From contig NZ_LWLB01000005.1 of assembly GCF_001905145.1 (NCBI RefSeq), positions 1 to 64,000 on the forward strand: a stretch of DNA of 64,000 nt, given 5' to 3'. Of the stretch, positions 1 through 7,781 are shown piece by piece. The number at the start of each line of letters is the position of its first letter. The stretch's first letter is position 1. The notes beneath the pieces are model-generated. The model did no database searches and was not told where the DNA came from. It saw only the letters and a list, made by a program, of their open reading frames with translations. Source of the stretch: Nocardiopsis sp. TSRI0078. Its GTDB lineage: Bacteria; Actinomycetota; Actinomycetes; Streptosporangiales; Streptosporangiaceae. A program made the position numbers and the translations under genes.

Positions 1-193
1 GCGGCTTGGGAAGCGCATCCCAGGTGAGCTCGGTGGCGTCGGCGAGTTCCTCTTCGATGATCTCGTTGCACAGATCGATGCACTCATCGCAGATGTACAC
101 GCCGGGGCCAGCGATGAGCTTCTTCACCTGCTTCTGGCTCTTGCCGCAGAACGAGCACTTCAACAGGTCCCCGCCGTCGCCGATGCGTGCCAC
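1..193 (-). CDS. clpX: ATP-dependent Clp protease ATP-binding subunit ClpX (N-terminal part, runs off window)
   Basis: Only the first 64 codons are present. They encode the ClpX zinc-binding domain: two CxxC pairs (KCSFCGK and YICDECI) followed by the acidic helix that precedes the AAA+ core. ClpX unfolds substrates and feeds them to the ClpP chamber in the cytoplasm; the zinc domain dimerises and recognises substrates and adaptors. The start is a GTG at 193-191 with GAGGAG seven bases upstream. It lies downstream of clpP2 on the same strand, but a strong terminator at 337-393 separates them, so clpX probably has its own promoter in 194-336. Confidence 0.95.
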   Translation of the reverse strand, partial: MARIGDGGDLLKCSFCGKSQKQVKKLIAGPGVYICDECIDLCNEIIEEELADATELTWDALPKP

Positions 194-336
194 CCAGCCA
201 CTCCTCAAAACTAAGGCCGCCCCGTCGGTGCCGCTCACGCGCGAGGGCCGCACGGAAGTCGAAAATCTCCCGTAACCGTCCACAGCGGTGGTCACGGACG
301 AGGCGATCTGTGTGTCGCTCTCCGTCAGACTAAGCG

Positions 337-393
337 AAAAACCGGACCGGCTTCACCACCAGGCTCCTCCGGGCGGGTCAGGGGCCGGTCCGG
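337..393 (-). terminator. Intrinsic terminator after clpP2
   Basis: Reading the minus strand, CCGGACCGGC at 393-384 pairs perfectly with GCCGGTCCGG at 351-342 across a 32-base loop, and five T residues follow at 341-337. This is a classic Rho-independent layout placed between the clpP2 stop and clpX, and would end the clpP1-clpP2 transcript. Confidence 0.75.
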
Positions 394-475
394 CCAACGC
401 TTCGACCTGGGCCGGAACTCCCGCCGCGGGCCCGCTTCCGCGGGCACGGCCGGGGTTCTCGGCGCTGCTGTGACC

Positions 476-1132
476 CTACTTCAGGGAGGCCTTGCGGTAG
501 GGCAGCACGAAATCGATGATGCCGTAGTCCTTGGCTTCCTCTGCGGTGAGGATCTTGTCCCGCTCGATGTCCTGGGAGACCTGCTCGACCGAGCGCCCGG
601 TGTGGCGGGCCAGGGTGGTCTCCAGCTGGCTACGGATACGGGTGATCTCGTTCGCCTGGATCTCGATGTCGCTGGCCTGACCGTGCATGCCCTCGGTGGC
701 GGGCTGGTGGATCAGGATGCGGGAGTTGGGCAGCGCGCCGCGCTTGCCGGCGGTCCCGCCCGCGAGCAGGATCGCGGCGGCCGAGGCGGCCTGTCCGATG
801 CACACCGTCTGGATGTCGGGGCGGACGAACTGCATCGTGTCGTAGATCGCCATGAGGGAGGTGAAGGACCCTCCGGGCGAGTTGATGTACATCTGGATGT
901 CCCGCTCGGAGTCGAGCTGCTCAAGGGTGATGAGCTGGGCCATCAGATCGTTGGCCGAGACGTCGTCGATCTGCACGCCGACGAAGATGATCCGCTCCTC
1001 GAAGAGCTTGTTGTACGGATTCATCTCCTTGACGCCGTAGGACGTCCGCTCCACGTAGGACGGCAGGACGTAGCGGCTCTGGGGAGCCATCGAGGCCGCG
1101 CCGCCGATGTGACTGGGGTTGAACTCGGTCAT
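476..1132 (-). CDS. clpP2: ATP-dependent Clp protease proteolytic subunit ClpP2
   Basis: Serine peptidase subunit (family S14) of the ClpXP/ClpCP protease; in actinobacteria ClpP1 and ClpP2 form a mixed tetradecamer. The 218-residue product, counted from the ATG at 1132, has the catalytic Ser117 in [11 protein letters not shown], His142 in LIHQPATEG and Asp192 in IERDKIL. GGAAGG lies six bases before this ATG, so I prefer it to a start six codons earlier. It is 49 bases downstream of clpP1 and almost certainly cotranscribed with it; a terminator follows at 337-393. Identification as the second paralogue rests on gene order and the longer N-terminus. Confidence 0.96.
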   Translation of the reverse strand: MTEFNPSHIGGAASMAPQSRYVLPSYVERTSYGVKEMNPYNKLFEERIIFVGVQIDDVSANDLMAQLITLEQLDSERDIQMYINSPGGSFTSLMAIYDTMQFVRPDIQTVCIGQAASAAAILLAGGTAGKRGALPNSRILIHQPATEGMHGQASDIEIQANEITRIRSQLETTLARHTGRSVEQVSQDIERDKILTAEEAKDYGIIDFVLPYRKASLK

Positions 1133-1181
1133 TTCACGCCTTCCACGCACTGTGCCGTTCCTGTGACGCAGGTCCGACGGA

Positions 1182-1823
1182 TCAACTCTGGGTCCGGTCC
1201 GGGGTCACGTCGAGGGTTCCCTCCAGGACCTCGTCGATGAAGCCGTAGTCCTTGGACTCCTGCGCGGTGAACCAGCGGTCGCGGTCGGCGTCCTTCTCGA
1301 TCTGCTCGACCGACTGGCCCGTGTGCTCGGAGATCTTCTCTATGAACATCTTCTTCACGTAGAGCAGCTGGTCGGCCAGGATCCGGATGTCGGAGGCGGT
1401 ACCCCCGATGCCACCGGACGGCTGGTGCATCATGACGCGGGTGTGCGGCAGCGCGTAGCGCTTGCCGGGGGCACCGGCGCACAGGAGCATCTGGCCCATG
1501 GACGCGGCCATACCGATACCCACGGTGCGCACGTCGTTGGGGATGTACTGCATGACGTCGTAGATCGCCATGCCCGCGGTCACGGACCCACCGGGCGAGT
1601 TGATGTACATGGTGATGTCTCGCTGGCGGTCCTCCGCGGACAGCAGCAGGAGCTCACCAACCAGGCGGTTGGCGATCTCGTCGTCGACCTGCTGGCCGAG
1701 GAAAACGATTCGCTGGCGCAACAGGCGCTGAGGCGTCTGCTCAAGGAAAGGGGAAAACTGCGTCTCCGACGTACGAGCGTCGAAGCGCGGGGACTCTTCA
1801 AAGGTCGGCGGCACTCTCGTCAC
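1182..1823 (-). CDS. clpP1: ATP-dependent Clp protease proteolytic subunit ClpP1
   Basis: First of the tandem ClpP subunits. The 213-residue protein carries the S14 triad: Ser108 in [10 protein letters not shown], His133 in MMHQPSGG and Asp182 in DRDRWFTAQ. The N-terminus includes a propeptide-like segment before [12 protein letters not shown]. The start is GTG at 1823; an in-frame GTG at 1814 is an alternative. A -10 like element (TAGTGT, 1862-1857) and a ClgR-type box (1901-1914) lie upstream, so expression is probably activated by ClgR as in Streptomyces and Mycobacterium. Followed by clpP2 on the same transcript. Confidence 0.96.
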   Translation of the reverse strand: MTRVPPTFEESPRFDARTSETQFSPFLEQTPQRLLRQRIVFLGQQVDDEIANRLVGELLLLSAEDRQRDITMYINSPGGSVTAGMAIYDVMQYIPNDVRTVGIGMAASMGQMLLCAGAPGKRYALPHTRVMMHQPSGGIGGTASDIRILADQLLYVKKMFIEKISEHTGQSVEQIEKDADRDRWFTAQESKDYGFIDEVLEGTLDVTPDRTQS

Positions 1824-1856
1824 CTGCTCCGGAATCGAAACGGTTGCGATACAGCG

Positions 1857-1862
1857 ACACTA
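1857..1862 (-). promoter_or_regulatory. Putative -10 element of the clpP1-clpP2 promoter
   Basis: TAGTGT on the minus strand fits TANNNT. Transcription would begin near 1850, giving a leader of about 27 bases before the clpP1 GTG. No convincing -35 is seen, which agrees with an activator-dependent promoter (ClgR box about 40 bases further upstream). Confidence 0.4.
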
Positions 1863-1900
1863 ACGCCGCTCGGCACCGGGCTCGTCCGGATCCCGGGCCT

Positions 1901-1914
1901 GTTCGCCTTGAGCG
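1901..1914. promoter_or_regulatory. ClgR-type operator upstream of clpP1
   Basis: The plus strand reads GTTCGC-CTTGA-GCG, a perfect match to the GTTCGC-N5-GCG motif I recall for the actinobacterial regulator ClgR, which activates clp and lon genes. It sits about 80 bases before the clpP1 start and roughly 40-50 bases before the proposed -10. Sequence match is direct; binding is inferred. Confidence 0.6.
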
Positions 1915-1962
1915 CAAGGTGACACGGTCCCCATCCAGGGTGTTCCTCCACCAGCGAACACG

Positions 1963-2002
1963 ACGGGCCCCGCCCGACCCGGCGGGGTCGGACGGGGCCC
2001 GT
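1963..2002 (-). terminator. Terminator between tig and clpP1
   Basis: An 18-bp stem with a single mismatch and a 4-base loop (arms 1963-1980 and 1985-2002), twenty bases beyond the tig stop. It lacks a T-tract, as is usual for high-GC actinobacterial terminators. It would separate tig from the clpP operon. Confidence 0.75.
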
Positions 2003-2021
2003 GCGCGCGAAGCGTCGAACC

Positions 2022-3485
2022 CTACTGGGCGGCGTCCTCGGACTTGGCGTCGTCGCCCTTGGCCTCGTCGGCCTTGGCGTCGTCGGAGGCGGGCCCGGCC
2101 GCCTCGTCCTCGATGACCTCGAGGGTCTCGTCCGCGGCGTCCGCGGCGGCCGCGGCGGCCTTGGCCGCCTGCTCCTCGGGGCGCTCCTGCTCGATGACGT
2201 TGCCGTCCTCGTCGGTGACCCTGGCCTCGGCCAGGACCAGGTCCATGGCCTTGCCGCGGACGACCTCGGTGAAGGCGACGCGGATCTGGTTGGACTCGAC
2301 CAGGTGCTGGGCCAGCTGGTCCGGGCTCACGCCCATGCGCTGGGCCTGCTCGAACACGTACTGGCTGAGCTCGCTCTGGTCGGCGCTCAGGTCCTCCTGG
2401 ATGGCCAGCTGGTCGAGGATGAACCCGGCCTTGACCGCGGAGCGGGCGCCGGTGGTCAGCTCCTCCTCGAACTCCTCCTCGGTCTTCTCCTGCGACTCGA
2501 GGTAGGCCTCCTTGGTCAGACCGCCCTGGGCGAGCTGCTGCTCCAGGCTCTGACGGCGGCGGGTGATCTCCTCGTCGACGACCGCGTCGGGCAGCGGGAT
2601 GTCGACGGAGTCGATCAGCTTCTCCAGCGCCTTGTCACGGGCGGCGGAGAGCTGCTGGAGGCGGCGGACCTCGACCATGCGCTTGCGGACGTCGTCGCGC
2701 AGCTCGCCGATGGTGTCGAACTCCGAGGCCAGCTGGGCGAACTCGTCGTCCAGCTCGGGCAGCTCCTTGACCTTCACGCTGTGCACGGTGACGGTGACGT
2801 CCGCCTCCTGGCCCTCGTGCTCACCACCGACGAGGGTGGTGGTGAAGGTGGCCTCTTCACCGGCCCGCATGCCGCGCAGGGTCTCGTCGAGGCCCTCCAG
2901 CATGGCGTTGGTGCCCACCTCGTAGGAGTAGCCGCTGACGGCGACGTCCTCGAGCTTCTCGCCGTTGACGGCGGCGGACAGGTCGATGGACAGGTGGTCG
3001 CCGTCCTCGATCGGGCGGTCGACGCCCACGAGGGTGGAGAAGCGCTCGCGCAGGGTGCCGATCTGCTCGTCGACCTGCTCGTCGGTCACCTCGGCGTTGT
3101 CGACGGTGACCTCGATGCCCTTGTAGTCCTCGACCTCGAACTTGGGGCGGATATCGACCTCGGCGGTGAAGGCGAGCTCGTCGTTGTCCTCCAGCTTGGT
3201 GACCTCCACGTCGGGCTGGCCGAGCGCGAAGAGCTCCTCCTTCTGGATGGCTTCGTTGTAGAGCTCCGGGACGGCGTGGTTGACCGCTTCGCTGATCACC
3301 GCGCCGCGGCCGACGTAGCGGTCGATCAGCCGCGCCGGCGCCTTGCCCGGGCGGAAGCCCTTGATCCGGACCTGCTTGGCGAGCGACTTGTAGGTCACGT
3401 CGAAAGCGTGATCGAGTTCCTCGAAGGGCACCTCGACGGTCAGCTTGACCCGGGTGGGGCTCAGCTCCTCGACATCGGTCTTCAC
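2022..3485 (-). CDS. tig: Trigger factor (ribosome-associated chaperone/PPIase)
   Basis: Trigger factor binds L23 at the ribosome exit tunnel and shields nascent chains. The 487-residue protein begins with the ribosome-binding domain, whose signature loop GFRPGKAP is at residues 43-50, followed by an FKBP-like PPIase domain (about 150-240) and the helical C-terminal chaperone domain (about 250-430). The last 50 residues are an acidic Ala/Asp/Glu/Lys-rich tail, typical of actinobacterial orthologues. The GTG start at 3485 is preceded by a GGAG Shine-Dalgarno. Lies upstream of clpP1P2 as in most bacteria, with a terminator between. Confidence 0.97.
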   Translation of the reverse strand: MKTDVEELSPTRVKLTVEVPFEELDHAFDVTYKSLAKQVRIKGFRPGKAPARLIDRYVGRGAVISEAVNHAVPELYNEAIQKEELFALGQPDVEVTKLEDNDELAFTAEVDIRPKFEVEDYKGIEVTVDNAEVTDEQVDEQIGTLRERFSTLVGVDRPIEDGDHLSIDLSAAVNGEKLEDVAVSGYSYEVGTNAMLEGLDETLRGMRAGEEATFTTTLVGGEHEGQEADVTVTVHSVKVKELPELDDEFAQLASEFDTIGELRDDVRKRMVEVRRLQQLSAARDKALEKLIDSVDIPLPDAVVDEEITRRRQSLEQQLAQGGLTKEAYLESQEKTEEEFEEELTTGARSAVKAGFILDQLAIQEDLSADQSELSQYVFEQAQRMGVSPDQLAQHLVESNQIRVAFTEVVRGKAMDLVLAEARVTDEDGNVIEQERPEEQAAKAAAAAADAADETLEVIEDEAAGPASDDAKADEAKGDDAKSEDAAQ

Positions 3486-3620
3486 GGGGCGGTACTCCTA
3501 GGTTTGCCGGCTGGTGTCCGCGTCGGCCCGCAGGCGCACCACACACAACGGCGAAATGCACGAGCGCACCCCGGAGGTCTTGACGACCGCATCCAACTGG
3601 GGTGCCCTGCGACGGGCTGG

Positions 3621-3649
3621 GACTTACAGTTTCCTGCTGATCGCACCAA
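3621..3649 (-). promoter_or_regulatory. Putative promoter of tig
   Basis: On the minus strand TTGGTG (3649-3644) and TAAGTC (3626-3621) are separated by exactly 17 bases. Transcription would begin near 3614, giving a leader of about 130 bases before the tig GTG. A pattern match only. Confidence 0.35.
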
Positions 3650-3712
3650 GTCTAGGGCAGATACACAGGGGGCCACGGCGCACGGCCTGAGGCCGCTGCC
3701 ACGGTGGTTTCG

Positions 3713-3787
3713 TCGGGGTGGCGGGATTCGAACCCGCGGCCTCATGCTCCCAAAGCATGCGCGCTAACCAAGCTGCGCCACACCCCG
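3713..3787 (-). tRNA. tRNA-Pro (anticodon UGG)
   Basis: Full cloverleaf on the minus strand: acceptor CGGGGTG pairing with CACCCCG, D arm GCGC/GCGC, anticodon stem CATGC/GCATG with loop TTTGGGA (anticodon TGG) and T arm with GGTTCGAATCC. Discriminator A; CCA is not encoded. 75 bases. Confidence 0.96.
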
Positions 3788-3837
3788 TGCGCCGAACCAA
3801 GGATCGCACTCTCGATATGAGTGTGCGAACACGGCTC

Positions 3838-3860
3838 CGGAGACTGTACTCTTGTCTCCG
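3838..3860. repeat. Short inverted repeat between the divergent tRNA genes
   Basis: CGGAGAC (3838-3844) and GTCTCCG (3854-3860) form a perfect 7-bp inverted repeat around a 9-base spacer, midway between tRNA-Pro and tRNA-Gly. It could be a small hairpin or part of the tRNA-Gly promoter region; no function is established. Confidence 0.35.
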
Positions 3861-3904
3861 TCGGCTCCAAGAGTCTAGAGGACACTCGAAGTCTCTGGCG
3901 CCAC

Positions 3905-3975
3905 GCGGGCGTAGTTCAATGGTAGAACCCCAGCCTTCCAAGCTGGTCATGCGAGTTCGATTCTCGTCGCCCGCT
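3905..3975 (+). tRNA. tRNA-Gly (anticodon UCC)
   Basis: Cloverleaf with acceptor GCGGGCG/CGCCCGC, anticodon stem CCAGC/GCTGG with loop CTTCCAA (anticodon TCC) and T arm AGTTCGATTCT. Discriminator T; CCA not encoded. 71 bases. The 3' end runs directly into the 78-bp tandem repeats. Confidence 0.96.
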
Positions 3976-3976
3976 C

Positions 3977-4283
3977 CGCTCGGGGCGAGCTGTGCACTCA
4001 CGTGCCGGCTCGCTTCACCGCTCCACCCGGGGGACGACCCCCGAACCCCCTCCCCGCTCGGGGCGAGCTGCGCACTCACGTGCCGGCTCGCCTCGCCACT
4101 CCACCCGGGGGACGACCCCCGAACCCCCTCCCCGCTCGGAGCGAGCTGCGCACTCACGTGCCGGCTCGCCTCGCCGCTCCACCCGGGGGACGACCCCCGA
4201 ACCCCCTCCCCGCTCGGAGCGAGCTGCGCACTCACGTGCCGGCTCGCCTCGCCACTCCACCCGGGGGACGACCCCCGAACCGT
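3977..4283. repeat. Four tandem copies of a 78-bp repeat after tRNA-Gly
   Basis: The landmark CGCTCGGGGCGAGCTG (or its one-base variant) recurs at 3977, 4055, 4133 and 4211, an exact 78-base period, with only a few substitutions between copies. Each unit holds two inverted repeats: GGCGAGC...GCTCGCC and CGGGGG-ACGA-CCCCCG. Because 78 is a multiple of three the repeat is open in several frames, but there is no ribosome site, so I treat it as non-coding. It could act as a serial terminator for tRNA-Gly or as a structural repeat. The copies carry no unique spacers, so it is not CRISPR. Confidence 0.9.
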
Positions 4284-4578
4284 CGTTCCACCAGGGTCCG
4301 ACCGTGGCCATTCGTGCGAGCCGTGTGTTTCCGACACCGGCTCGTTCGTCGTTTCCACCCCGTTTGCACCCCCACAACCGGCCGTCGCCGCAGTGAGGTC
4401 TCTCACAGAAACGGGCCGCGGGTCCGTGCCCGGAGAAGGGAAACCGGAGAAGAACCCTGTTCGGTTCTGTGCGCTCCGCGGCGGAATACCGGCCTCCAAG
4501 GGGTACGTTGACTTTGCGGGCGGCCCTGTGGGCGCGATCGGATGCGGGCGCCCTCGGGCATGCGAAACGGGTGACTGA
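4284..4578. other. Intergenic, nothing recognised
   Basis: About 295 bases between the last 78-bp repeat and the nucleotidyltransferase gene. I see no convincing reading frame, RNA gene or operator here; it must hold the promoter of the downstream plus-strand gene. Confidence 0.5.
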
Positions 4579-5082
4579 ATGACGGACACGGACGCGACAC
4601 ACGACCCGGACACCCCTCTCGGCGCACGCTGGTTCGAGCGGCCCGACGACCTGGTGCGACCGGCCGTGGTCACCGGGGCCTTCGACGTCCTGCACGTCGG
4701 ACACGTCCGCTTCCTCCGGGCCATCGCCGAGCGGGGGCTGCCCCTCGTGGTGGGTATCGAGTCCGACGAGCGCGTGCGTGCCTGGAAGGGGTCCGGACGC
4801 CCGGTGAACCCCGCCGACGAGCGCGCCGAGACCGTCGCCGCCCTGGGCTGCGTCGCCGGCTCGTTCGTCATCGAGGGCCCGCCGGAGACCGCCGACTGGA
4901 CGTCCTACGCCGAGGTCCTGCGCCCCCTGAATCCCGCCGCCCTGGCCTACACCGCCGGGGACCGCTACACCCAGGCCAAGATCCGCGGCGCCGACGCACT
5001 CGGCGCACAGGCCTGGGAGCTGCCCTTCACCCCCGGACGCTCCACCACCGCGGCGCTGGGCCGCCTCGCCCACTCCCTGTAG
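4579..5082 (+). CDS. Cytidylyltransferase-like (nucleotidyltransferase) family protein
   Basis: A 167-residue protein of the HxGH nucleotidyltransferase superfamily. The motif GAFDVLHVGHVRFLRA at about residue 33 contains the nucleotide-binding HVGH, and the ending GRSTTA resembles the second nucleotide-binding motif of RfaE/TagD-like enzymes. Members transfer CMP or AMP to phosphorylated substrates; the substrate here cannot be deduced. It stands alone, between the tRNA-repeat region and an ABC exporter. Length is usual for a single-domain member. Confidence 0.8.
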   Translation: MTDTDATHDPDTPLGARWFERPDDLVRPAVVTGAFDVLHVGHVRFLRAIAERGLPLVVGIESDERVRAWKGSGRPVNPADERAETVAALGCVAGSFVIEGPPETADWTSYAEVLRPLNPAALAYTAGDRYTQAKIRGADALGAQAWELPFTPGRSTTAALGRLAHSL

Positions 5083-5173
5083 GGCCGCGGCGGCTCTCCG
5101 GGTGGAGGCCCTCCGGCTGGCCCGCGGCACCGCGCGTGCGCCCCCTTCCGGGAAGCGGTATGCCTACACCGGT

Positions 5174-5205
5174 GTTGACGCATGCGTGCGTTGACGCACG
5201 CGTGG
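5174..5205. promoter_or_regulatory. Tandem 16-bp direct repeat upstream of the ABC transporter gene
   Basis: GTTGACGCATGCGTGC (5174-5189) is followed immediately by GTTGACGCACGCGTGG (5190-5205), 13 of 16 bases identical, 29 bases before the ATG of the ABC transporter. Each half contains a GACGCRYGCGT-like near-palindrome. The placement suggests a regulator-binding site overlapping the promoter (TTGACG could also serve as -35). Confidence 0.5.
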
Positions 5206-5233
5206 CGAACAGGCGAGCAGAACGAGGCTGTCC

Positions 5234-7102
5234 ATGACAATGATGTCCGGCAGGCCCTCCTACAGGGCCCTGGTCAACGACGGGAGCGCGAAGGGGCAGT
5301 CACTGCCGCCCGGCATCACCCGGCGGATCATCTCCTATGCCCGTCCGCACTGGCGGACGATCCTGTTCTTCCTCCTGGTGACCGTGATCGGTTCCGCGAT
5401 CGTGGTCGCCAACCCGCTGCTGCTCAAGGCCATCATCGACCGGGGCATCGTGCCCGGAAACGCCTCGCTGGTGGTGTGGCTGGCGCTCGCCGCGGCCGGG
5501 CTGGCGGTGCTGGAGGGCGCGCTGACCCTCCTGGGCCGGTGGCTGTCCTCACGGATCGGCGAGGGGGTCATCTACCAGCTGCGCACGGAGGTGTTCGGCC
5601 ACGTGCAGCGGATGCCGGTGTCCTTCTTCACCCGCACCCAGACCGGGTCCCTGATCAGCCGGCTGAACACCGACGTGGTGGGCGCGCAGCGGGCGATCAC
5701 CTCCGTACTCCAGTCCGTGGTGTCCAACGTGGTCAGCGCGACCGCGGTGATCGTGACGATGCTCGCGCTGTCGTGGCAGGTGACGCTGATCGCGCTGGCG
5801 CTGGTCCCGCTCTTCGTGGTCCCCGCCAAGCTGATCGGGCGGCGGCTGGCGCACATCTCCCGCGACGCGATGGACACCAACGCGGACATGAGCTCGCTGA
5901 TGACCGAGCGGTTCAACGTCGGCGGGGCGATGCTGGTCAAGCTGTACGGACGCCCCGACGAGGAGTCGGAGGGGTTCGCCCGCCGCGCGGGGCGGGTCCG
6001 CGACCTGGGCGTGCGCCAGGCGGTGTTCGGTTCCCTTCTGTTCAGCATGCTGGGCCTGATCACGGCGCTGGCGATGGCGATGGTGTACGGGGTCGGCGGC
6101 GTGCTGGCGATCGACGGGGCGTTCGAGGTGGGCACGCTGGTGGCGCTGACCACCCTGCTCTCCCGTCTGTACGGACCGGTGACCACGCTGTCCAACGTGC
6201 ACGTGGAGATCATGACCGCCCTGGTCTCCTTCGACCGCGTCTTCGAGGTGCTGGACCTGGAGCCGGGCATCAAGGAGAGCCCGGACGCCAGGGGCCTGCC
6301 CGGGGGCGCGCTGGGCGTGGAGTTCGACAACGTGTCGTTCCGCTACCCGGGGGCGAAGGAGTCGTCGGTGGCGTCGCTGGAGCTGACGCCGCACGCGGAG
6401 GTGGACGAGGACACCCAGGTGCTGAGCGGGGTGTCCTTCCGCGCGGAGCCGGGGACGATGGTGGCCCTGGTGGGTCCCTCCGGCGCGGGCAAGACGACGC
6501 TGACGCACCTGGTGTCGCGCCTGTACGACCCGACCGAGGGCGAGGTGCGCCTGGGCGGTCTGGACCTGCGCGAGGCGACCGGGGACTCGCTGCGCGAGAC
6601 GGTGGGCGTGGTCACCCAGGACGCGCAGCTGTTCCACGACACGGTGGGCGCGAACCTGCGGTACGCCCGTCCGGAGGCGACCGACGCCGAACTGGAGGAG
6701 GTGCTGCGGATGGCGCGGCTGGGACCCCTCCTGGAGCACCTTCCCAACGGGCTGGACACGATGGTCGGCGACCGGGGGTACCGGCTGTCCGGCGGTGAGA
6801 AGCAGCGGCTGGCCATCGCGCGGCTGCTGCTGAAGGCACCGTCGGTGGTGGTGCTGGACGAGGCCACGGCGCACCTGGACTCCGAGTCCGAGGCGGCCGT
6901 GCAGGAGGCCCTGGCGGTGGCGCTGGAGGGGCGGACCTCCCTGGTGATCGCGCACCGGCTGGCGACGGTGCGGGAGGCGGACCAGATCCTGGTGCTGGAG
7001 GACGGGCGGATCCTGGAGCGGGGCACGCACGACGAACTACTGGAGCAGGGCGGACTGTACACGGCGCTGTACCGGACGCAGTTCGCGCCGCAGAGCCGTT
7101 AG
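5234..7102 (+). CDS. ABC transporter, fused permease and ATP-binding protein
   Basis: A 622-residue half-transporter of the exporter type. Residues about 35-340 form a six-helix transmembrane domain; the rest is the nucleotide-binding domain with Walker A GPSGAGKTT (near 413), Q-loop VTQDAQ, signature LSGGEKQR (near 517), Walker B VVVLDEAT and H-loop IAHRL. It would work as a dimer in the membrane, exporting lipids, peptides or drugs; the substrate is unknown. A stretch of about 25 charged residues after RYPG, before the Walker A motif, is an insertion relative to typical members. It has no partner gene, so it is probably a homodimer. Confidence 0.93.
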   Translation: MTMMSGRPSYRALVNDGSAKGQSLPPGITRRIISYARPHWRTILFFLLVTVIGSAIVVANPLLLKAIIDRGIVPGNASLVVWLALAAAGLAVLEGALTLLGRWLSSRIGEGVIYQLRTEVFGHVQRMPVSFFTRTQTGSLISRLNTDVVGAQRAITSVLQSVVSNVVSATAVIVTMLALSWQVTLIALALVPLFVVPAKLIGRRLAHISRDAMDTNADMSSLMTERFNVGGAMLVKLYGRPDEESEGFARRAGRVRDLGVRQAVFGSLLFSMLGLITALAMAMVYGVGGVLAIDGAFEVGTLVALTTLLSRLYGPVTTLSNVHVEIMTALVSFDRVFEVLDLEPGIKESPDARGLPGGALGVEFDNVSFRYPGAKESSVASLELTPHAEVDEDTQVLSGVSFRAEPGTMVALVGPSGAGKTTLTHLVSRLYDPTEGEVRLGGLDLREATGDSLRETVGVVTQDAQLFHDTVGANLRYARPEATDAELEEVLRMARLGPLLEHLPNGLDTMVGDRGYRLSGGEKQRLAIARLLLKAPSVVVLDEATAHLDSESEAAVQEALAVALEGRTSLVIAHRLATVREADQILVLEDGRILERGTHDELLEQGGLYTALYRTQFAPQSR

Positions 7103-7113
7103 GGAGGGGCGGG

Positions 7114-7143
7114 CCGGGTCCGCGGTCACCGGAGCGGATCCGG
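7114..7143. terminator. Hairpin between convergent ABC transporter and ferredoxin genes
   Basis: CCGGGTCCGC (7114-7123) pairs with GCGGATCCGG (7134-7143) with one G-T wobble and a 10-base loop. It lies between two convergent stop codons and may terminate both. Confidence 0.5.
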
Positions 7144-7167
7144 GCCGTACGGCGGCGGGCCACCGGC

Positions 7168-7725
7168 CTACTTCTTCCCGTCCTTCTTCTTGCCCTTGTC
7201 CTCCTTGTCCTTGCCGGACTTCTTCGGGCGGCTGCGGTCCCTGTCCGGGCCCGACTCCTTGGCGGTCTTCCTGTCGGCCCTGGCCCTCTTCTCGGCCTTC
7301 TCGCGCTCCTTCTTGGCCGCCTTGGAGTGCTTGGGCTCCTTGCGCTTCTTCGGCTTCTTCGCGTCCTTGGACGTCACGTGGCCGACCAGGGCGGCGGGCA
7401 GCGGCGCGAGGCCGGGGCCGCCCTCGAAGATCCAGTCGTCGACGGCCTCGACCAACGCGTCCTCGGTGATCCCGCCCAGCCACACCAGGCGGCCGCCGGC
7501 CGCGCGCCCCGCGTGGGAGGGCTGGACGACCACCACGTTCGCCTGGAAGCAGATGTCCAGGCACTTGCTGGTGCGCACGGGGACGGTGCGGCCGGAGTGG
7601 TCCTCGATGGCGCTGAGACGGGCGAGTTGGGCCTCGTGGTCCACGCCCGGGACCTTCTTCCTCGTCCCGCAGCAACAGCCCCGACAGACCGTGAGCTGGC
7701 ACGGACGCCCTTCAACCGCGTTCAC
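7168..7725 (-). CDS. (2Fe-2S) ferredoxin-like protein with lysine-rich tail
   Basis: Thioredoxin-fold [2Fe-2S] ferredoxin domain in residues 1-115: cysteines cluster as CQLTVCRGCCCG near the N-terminus and CLDIC after residue 50, the four-cysteine layout of this family. Residues about 120-185 are an extraordinary Lys/Arg/Glu-rich low-complexity tail. An iron box lies 38 bases before the GTG start, so the gene is probably repressed by DtxR/IdeR when iron is plentiful; relatives occur near siderophore genes. GGGGGAGAGC precedes the start. The electron-transfer partner is unknown. Confidence 0.85.
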   Translation of the reverse strand: MNAVEGRPCQLTVCRGCCCGTRKKVPGVDHEAQLARLSAIEDHSGRTVPVRTSKCLDICFQANVVVVQPSHAGRAAGGRLVWLGGITEDALVEAVDDWIFEGGPGLAPLPAALVGHVTSKDAKKPKKRKEPKHSKAAKKEREKAEKRARADRKTAKESGPDRDRSRPKKSGKDKEDKGKKKDGKK

Positions 7726-7762
7726 GCTCTCCCCCGTGCTCTCGTCAGGAGCGCCAGAACCG

Positions 7763-7781
7763 TTAGGTTCGCCTTACCTCG
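7763..7781. promoter_or_regulatory. DtxR/IdeR-type iron box upstream of the ferredoxin gene
   Basis: TTAGGTTCGCCTTACCTCG matches 15 of 19 positions of the actinobacterial iron-box consensus (TTAGGTTAGSCTAACCTAA). It overlaps the stop of the M23-like gene and ends 38 bases before the ferredoxin start, a normal operator distance. Binding by an IdeR/DmdR protein is inferred. Confidence 0.7.

Noticed and set aside
3977..4283. CRISPR array
   Set aside because: Units are contiguous 78-bp copies without unique spacers and no cas genes are present.
3992..4511. Long plus-strand reading frames through the 78-bp repeats
   Set aside because: They exist because the period is a multiple of three; no ribosome site, and several frames are open at once.
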